Of a stretch of 64,000 bases of DNA, positions 59,690 to 64,000 are shown piece after piece; position 1 is the stretch's first letter, and every line of letters starts with the position of its first letter. The notes below the pieces were generated by a model. That model saw only the letters and a program-made list of their open reading frames with translations, did no database searches and was not told the origin of the DNA. A program made the translations under genes and the position numbers. Where the stretch lies: NCBI GenBank assembly GCA_012934845.2, contig WNNJ02002958.1:24678-88677 (forward strand), in the 5' to 3' direction. Origin of the DNA: Pomphorhynchus laevis (Eukaryota; Acanthocephala; Palaeacanthocephala; Echinorhynchida; Pomphorhynchidae).

Positions 59690-60170
59690 GTTCCTCACTA
59701 CTGCAATTCTGTTCATTTCCGTGTTGCAGCAATATCTGTTGGTTGGATCCGTCAATAATGGATGTTGAGGGGTGCAGTGCAAAAAGTTGATATTGAGGAT
59801 CCTGACTGCAATCAATAGACACCCATTCCAGCCGTTGTCGTCATCGGGGAGGCTCTTCAAGAGAGCCTTGGCATTACCTCTCATTAGCGCGATCGATATT
59901 CGCTGAAATAATTCCTCAGCTACCCGTGAATAAGGGATGTTTCGACGAGCTGCAAGGTAGCGCGCTATTCTACGGATTAGACATAGTCCGCCAACGTTCC
60001 ATCCCCCATAGGTCTCCACAACTGTAAGGGTAAAAATGTAACCATTTTCCTCCATAGTATGTCGATATTTTCGTTCTTTAACGCGGATTGCGTACTCTTC
60101 CGCGGCGTAAGTAACCTCCGTGCTTGATTTATTCAAGCATAATGACTGCTGAGGGTTTGTAACAGCGAAG
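59690..60170 (-). pseudogene. Non-LTR element C-terminal domain relic
   Basis: The minus-strand frame 59687-60136 encodes KERKYRHTMEENGYIFTLTV, VETYGGWNVGGLCLIRRIAR, YLAARRNIPYSRVAEELFQR and ISIALMRGNAKALLKSLPDD. The pattern VETYG...LRR...RISIxLxRGNA is that of a C-terminal domain of non-LTR elements, as at 19.3 and 54 kb. It is GC-richer than its flanks. The frame is open for 149 codons, but the RT is missing. Confidence 0.6.
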
Positions 60171-60179
60171 CCAATTGCT

Positions 60180-61300
60180 TCGGTCGGGTCGCCGTGTAGG
60201 AGGATATCATCTGGCCGTTCTCTTATCAGCTGGCCGTTCTCAGATAATAACTTGTCAAATTATATTAGTCTAATTGGTTGTTCAATTTCAAAAAATCGTT
60301 ATTAATTATTAATAAATGACTTAATTATTAAATCAAGGACTGGTCGATAAGCTTGGCTCAACATGTCTCACTCATTGAAATTCACCTATTGACAATTCCC
60401 TACACTAGTTCTTCGTAATTTCATAATTAGATTGAAAAATCAAATAGCGCCGGACCCTGACGATTTCTGTGCCGAACAAATCTGTTTTGTTATTACTTAA
60501 CTACAAAACATTTGATGACGAGCCTGAATGACAAAGGTGATAAACAAAGATAATCGCATTATAGAAAGATCACCTAATTATACAAAGTAATCATGAATCA
60601 CAGTTATTAACTGTCAGATATTCATTATTTCTGATGAGATTATGATTGTTAGAGACAAGATCCAAACAAGAAAATAACAAACAATAACTAACAATCTATT
60701 TAATTTTAGAAAGATCATCGATTTAGTAAATTGATACATCCTACTCGATACAACTGCAGGAAAGAATTGCAATTTTCGAATCTTCTGTGTTTCAAATCTC
60801 CTGCTTACAATTCTCAACTAACTCTCTACATGTATTCAAAAGCTTAGTTTGCCAAATAGCTTTTGACAGTTTCTACGTGCAGATAGATATTGTAGAAGTT
60901 AATGGGAACAGTCGACTGTTTATTTGCCAAGAATAAATTGTTCATAATATCGATGAAGTTACAATCAGATCTCAATCATAATTTTTGATTGAGCTTAGAT
61001 CGCGTACCTATCAAACTTTATGCCATAATGCAACAGTCTAAAGGTTTACCTCTACATTCATCAATATAGTTTATATCTTACTCATTATTCGTAGTTAAGG
61101 CAACACGGCGGATTTAAATTATTAGAGTTCTTTGTACTGACAAAGAATATTAATTTTATCAAGAACGTGTATATTAATTTTAATTAATCTTTTTCATTTC
61201 TCTTAATAACAACTTTTATAATAAAGTATATAAATTATTACAGCTCAGACAAGCATATACAAATACTGTTGTAGTGTAAGTAAATAAAAAAAATATTTCC
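60180..61300. other. AT-rich DNA, no gene seen
   Basis: Frames are short and no family is recognised. One minus-strand frame (60614-60817) is hydrophobic but lacks any support. Confidence 0.5.
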
Positions 61301-61399
61301 AAAATACGGCAACATTTACGAAAGGCGGACACAACTAGACAAGAAAAAAATTATAAAAAACGAAAGACCTTTATTAGACATTTAAAAACATCTTTATTT

Positions 61400-62010
61400 T
61401 TTTGCAGCATAGTGTAGGTAAAGTTTGAAATTAAAATTAAATTTTTTTCAAAAAAATTAAAATTTGAATATTTTTCAAGTAAGTGTTCGGATTAGTTAAA
61501 AATTATCACACAATGATAGCACATTATGTATCTACACCACATATAAGTTTTAGCTCGATACGACGTCTATTACGCTTCAGAGAAAATGTTCAATTTTTTG
61601 AACTTAAAAATAATTTTTCCTAAAAAAATCGATATGATAACCCATACTTTTTTTCATCTCACAACATCGACCATCTATTAACATTTATACAAAAACTTAT
61701 GAATTGACTTATTCAGTATGTTGAAAATATTTAAATTTAAATTTTAAAAAATTAAAACAAAAATAATTAAATTTTTACCATTGCTCTTGTTAGTAGTTTG
61801 TTTACTGCAATATTATTATAATACGATTACAAATCATATATCTACATTATTTTCAAGTTTGAGATTGATTTAACATGTATTACGTTGTAAAACAAAATTT
61901 AATTTTTTGAATTTCAAAATACTTTTTAAGCACTTTGGTATGATATCCAATCATCATTTTTAACTTATTATTTCCAACTTACAACAAATCAACGTATACA
62001 CAAAAAAATT
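61400..62010 (+). repeat. Two diverged 310-bp tandem units
   Basis: The segments about 61500-61710 and 61815-62010 align through (c/a)atatatctacac, gttcaattttttgaactt-like, gatatgataaccc-like and aacatcgacc-like stretches. The spacing is near 310 bp. They lie upstream of the family B ORF1 and could be its 5' promoter monomers, by analogy with other LINEs. Confidence 0.45.
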
Positions 62011-62442
62011 GGCATCATTACTTTATTATCTTGAATAAAAATAAATTTACTTTTAACAATTTTAAAAATTTAAACGCTGCTTTAAAATTGGCGGAATTCG
62101 CGTGGAGACATTGGTGTAGACATAATAACGTTGATTTTTTCGACCAATTATTAAGTGACATCTCTGATATTTATTAAAAACTGTTTTTTCTTTCCTGTTA
62201 CATATTTTAATTACAGTTTAAAATATCGTTTCGAGCCATTCAACACATGCGTTGTCATCACGTAGTGGTCCGCTTATCAATTCGTGAAGATTCCAAACCA
62301 TCTAAAAATCGTTCAAACACATTATAATTCCTTAAAAAATTTTTGGTTTCTAATAAACATACATTCTATACAATAAATAACATACAATCTAATATACATA
62401 CAACGAGGAGAATAAAATCACGAATCAAACGACTATATACAA

Positions 62443-62952
62443 ATGGGTCGGAAAAAACAAAAGTCTCAAGTTCCCAACCATGTCGCGTCCAACACCGATG
62501 TTAGAGATGTTTCCAATGGATCTGAACAACAAGTCCTTTGCTCAAACAATGATTGTCACACGTGGGTAAGTATTTGGACTTCAGAATCCCAGGCATCTTG
62601 CCTTGCAGACAACGAATTCTACTGTGGCTACTGTTCGGCTAAGATGATAAATACGATGAAGAGTGAATTCTACTGTGGCTACTGTTCGGCTAAGATGATA
62701 AATACGATGAAGAGTCAAGACAAATATATTGAAACAATCTGGCAATGCAGCGATGTCAACACATGCCTCTTACGTATTGTAATAAGTCTCAACCTCGATG
62801 CCCAATTCTCCCGCATTCGATTGCCTCTAAGAATGCCAAATCTCCCATCTCTTCTACAGGTATTACTATACATCCTTCAATTTTGCCCAATCAATCAGCT
62901 CAATCTTCTGATGTTACTGTCATTGACCATTTGCAACCCAGTATTTCTTTAG
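62443..62952 (+). CDS. LINE family B ORF1, PHD-type N-terminus
   Basis: The ATG at 62443 begins MGRKKQKSQVPNHV. A zinc-finger-like stretch follows: CSNNDCHTWVSIWTSESQAS, then C...FYCGYCSAK. This Cys/His/Trp pattern fits the C-terminal half of a PHD finger, a module found in ORF1 of CR1-type LINEs. The module FYCGYCSAKMINTMKS is present twice in a row, the result of a 51-bp duplication. The family frame leaves this one near residue 106, so the last 60 residues are out of frame. Confidence 0.65.
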   Translation: MGRKKQKSQVPNHVASNTDVRDVSNGSEQQVLCSNNDCHTWVSIWTSESQASCLADNEFYCGYCSAKMINTMKSEFYCGYCSAKMINTMKSQDKYIETIWQCSDVNTCLLRIVISLNLDAQFSRIRLPLRMPNLPSLLQVLLYILQFCPINQLNLLMLLSLTICNPVFL

Positions 62953-64000
62953 TCGTATCAGATAAATCACCTTACATTTCTACCCCTCATCGCGTTTCTA
63001 CGTCATCATCAGATAATCCATTATCAGATAATCTGAAGGAGCCGCAAATTGTATCGCAGCAAGATGGATTTTGTCAAGTTTATGATAAATCTACCGATAC
63101 AGTGACGGAGCCGCAAATTGTTACAACTAATGTATGTTCACTCCCCGACACCCCACGTCCCGTCCTTCCTGTCTCGTTTCTCAATAACTTGCATCCATCA
63201 ATCAAAATCACCTCCACCAACCTCCACTATCCTTCCACTCATAACCTTTCCTCACATCGCTTGCCACCCTCTTTATTATCATTATCCTCTATGTCTCCCG
63301 TCGTAAAACCAAATCCCTCCAAATCATCAACTGCCAGCTCTTCTATCGTGATCTCACCTACTCACGTCAGTCGTCCTCCTTTACGGAAGCGCTTTGCTTC
63401 TCGCGATCGTTGCGTCATTGTTACTAATATCACGCCTTCTAACTCCTTATCTCCACAAGCACGTCTAGACCACGATGTTTCCGCCTTCAGATCCATCCTC
63501 TCGTCTATTGTTCCTGCGGATAAACCATCCTTTTTCAAGGACATTTCTCCTGTCGCATTCATCCGTCTAAACAAATCTTCTCAATCTAATCCTTCCCAGC
63601 CCCCTCTCCTAAAAATTGTTTTCAAGCATCGCTCTCACGCGTCTTCTGTCCTCTCTCAACGATTCAAACTCATGTCATCTTCAACCACTCGAATTTTCCC
63701 CGATCGCGCCCCTTCCGAAAAATCGCTTCGCCGAAACATCACTCGCCATCCGAAACATAGACGGAAATTTTCAAGTTGTCCACACCCGTCCAAAAATTCG
63801 ATGGCGCTCCATCTCTCCTATGTGTCTTCTCCACTAGTCTCTTTCGCCACAGCACACGGTTTCCGCCTCGGTCTCCTCAACACTAGATCTATTCTCAATA
63901 AATCCGATCTTATCCTCAACCTATTCACCAAGCAATCCATCGATATCTTCTGCCTCACCGAATCCTGGCACTCAGATTCCGACGACCTTTCCATTCGCCG
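62763..64000 (+). CDS. LINE family B ORF1 body fused in frame to endonuclease (partial)
   Basis: The frame is open from 62763 to the window end, 412 codons. It opens MPLTYCNKSQPRCP, passes a Ser/Pro/Thr-rich stretch, then FASRDRCVIVTNITPSNSLS and ARLDHDVSAFRSILSSIV, an RNA-binding-like ORF1 domain, then the basic KHRRKFSSCPHPSKNS. With no stop it enters the endonuclease with GFRLGLLNTRSILNKSDLIL and IDIFCLTESWHSDSDD. LNTRS and LTESW are the first two AP-endonuclease blocks. Copy 2 shows the same in-frame join. Confidence 0.75.
   Translation, partial: MPLTYCNKSQPRCPILPHSIASKNAKSPISSTGITIHPSILPNQSAQSSDVTVIDHLQPSISLVVSDKSPYISTPHRVSTSSSDNPLSDNLKEPQIVSQQDGFCQVYDKSTDTVTEPQIVTTNVCSLPDTPRPVLPVSFLNNLHPSIKITSTNLHYPSTHNLSSHRLPPSLLSLSSMSPVVKPNPSKSSTASSSIVISPTHVSRPPLRKRFASRDRCVIVTNITPSNSLSPQARLDHDVSAFRSILSSIVPADKPSFFKDISPVAFIRLNKSSQSNPSQPPLLKIVFKHRSHASSVLSQRFKLMSSSTTRIFPDRAPSEKSLRRNITRHPKHRRKFSSCPHPSKNSMALHLSYVSSPLVSFATAHGFRLGLLNTRSILNKSDLILNLFTKQSIDIFCLTESWHSDSDDLSIR

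Larger units (their letters stand above)
62443..64000 (+). mobile_element. LINE family B, copy 7 (5' half, runs off the window)
   Basis: This copy starts with ORF1 at 62443 and reaches the beginning of the endonuclease at the window end. It is the best preserved 5' half of family B here. A frameshift near 62760 separates the PHD part from the rest, and a 51-bp tandem duplication lies at 62632-62733. Confidence 0.8.

Overview
The window is AT-rich nuclear DNA of an invertebrate animal. The evidence is a complete U2AF large subunit gene, a histidine-triad (HINT) gene split by spliceosomal introns with GT-AG borders, a seven-transmembrane receptor gene, a secreted cysteine-repeat protein, and many non-LTR retrotransposon, Penelope-like and mariner-type sequences. 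I see no bacterial operon structure and no rRNA, tRNA or CRISPR. The phylum cannot be fixed from the sequence alone.

Layout. Positions 1-16.2 kb are a graveyard of two LINE families, here called A and B, inserted into each other on both strands. Family A (AP-endonuclease plus RT, TAA-rich 3' tail) lies at 1-2225, 3661-5371 and 7670-13338. Family B (PHD-type ORF1, endonuclease, RT) lies at 3145-6500, 9214-12815 (minus), 13338-14395, 15141-16228 (minus) and again at 62.4-64.0 kb, where its 5' half runs off the window. From 16.2 to 19.2 kb there is gene-free DNA with a strand-biased TTTAGC cluster, then U2AF65 at 20041-21690. Positions 21.9-29.6 kb hold a duplicated 840-bp repeat, a broken RTE-like LINE E whose second half is inverted, and fold-back repeats. 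The 927-aa secreted protein is at 29838-32621 (minus).

The largest gene is a four-exon, probably mitochondrial HINT protein on the minus strand (57595 to 35572). It has one 60-bp intron and two giant introns (9.6 and 11.9 kb). These introns contain Penelope-like elements on both strands, a 7TM receptor gene on the opposite strand, a 460-bp satellite (4.7 copies), a mariner/Tc1-type transposon with 22-bp repeats in its inverted ends, a MITE, a LINE D and a dispersed repeat array. Several units of that array fold as type I hammerhead ribozymes.

The most interesting items are: the hammerhead-like array at 49.1-51.6 kb next to Penelope-like sequence; the 19-fold C-x13/14-C secreted protein; the inverted Penelope/LINE arms on either side of HINT exon 3, which could favour exon circularisation; the transposon with tandem-repeat ends nested in a MITE; and the strand-biased run of 3'-splice-site-like hexamers upstream of a gene for a 3'-splice-site factor. 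LINE family names A-E are labels used only here.
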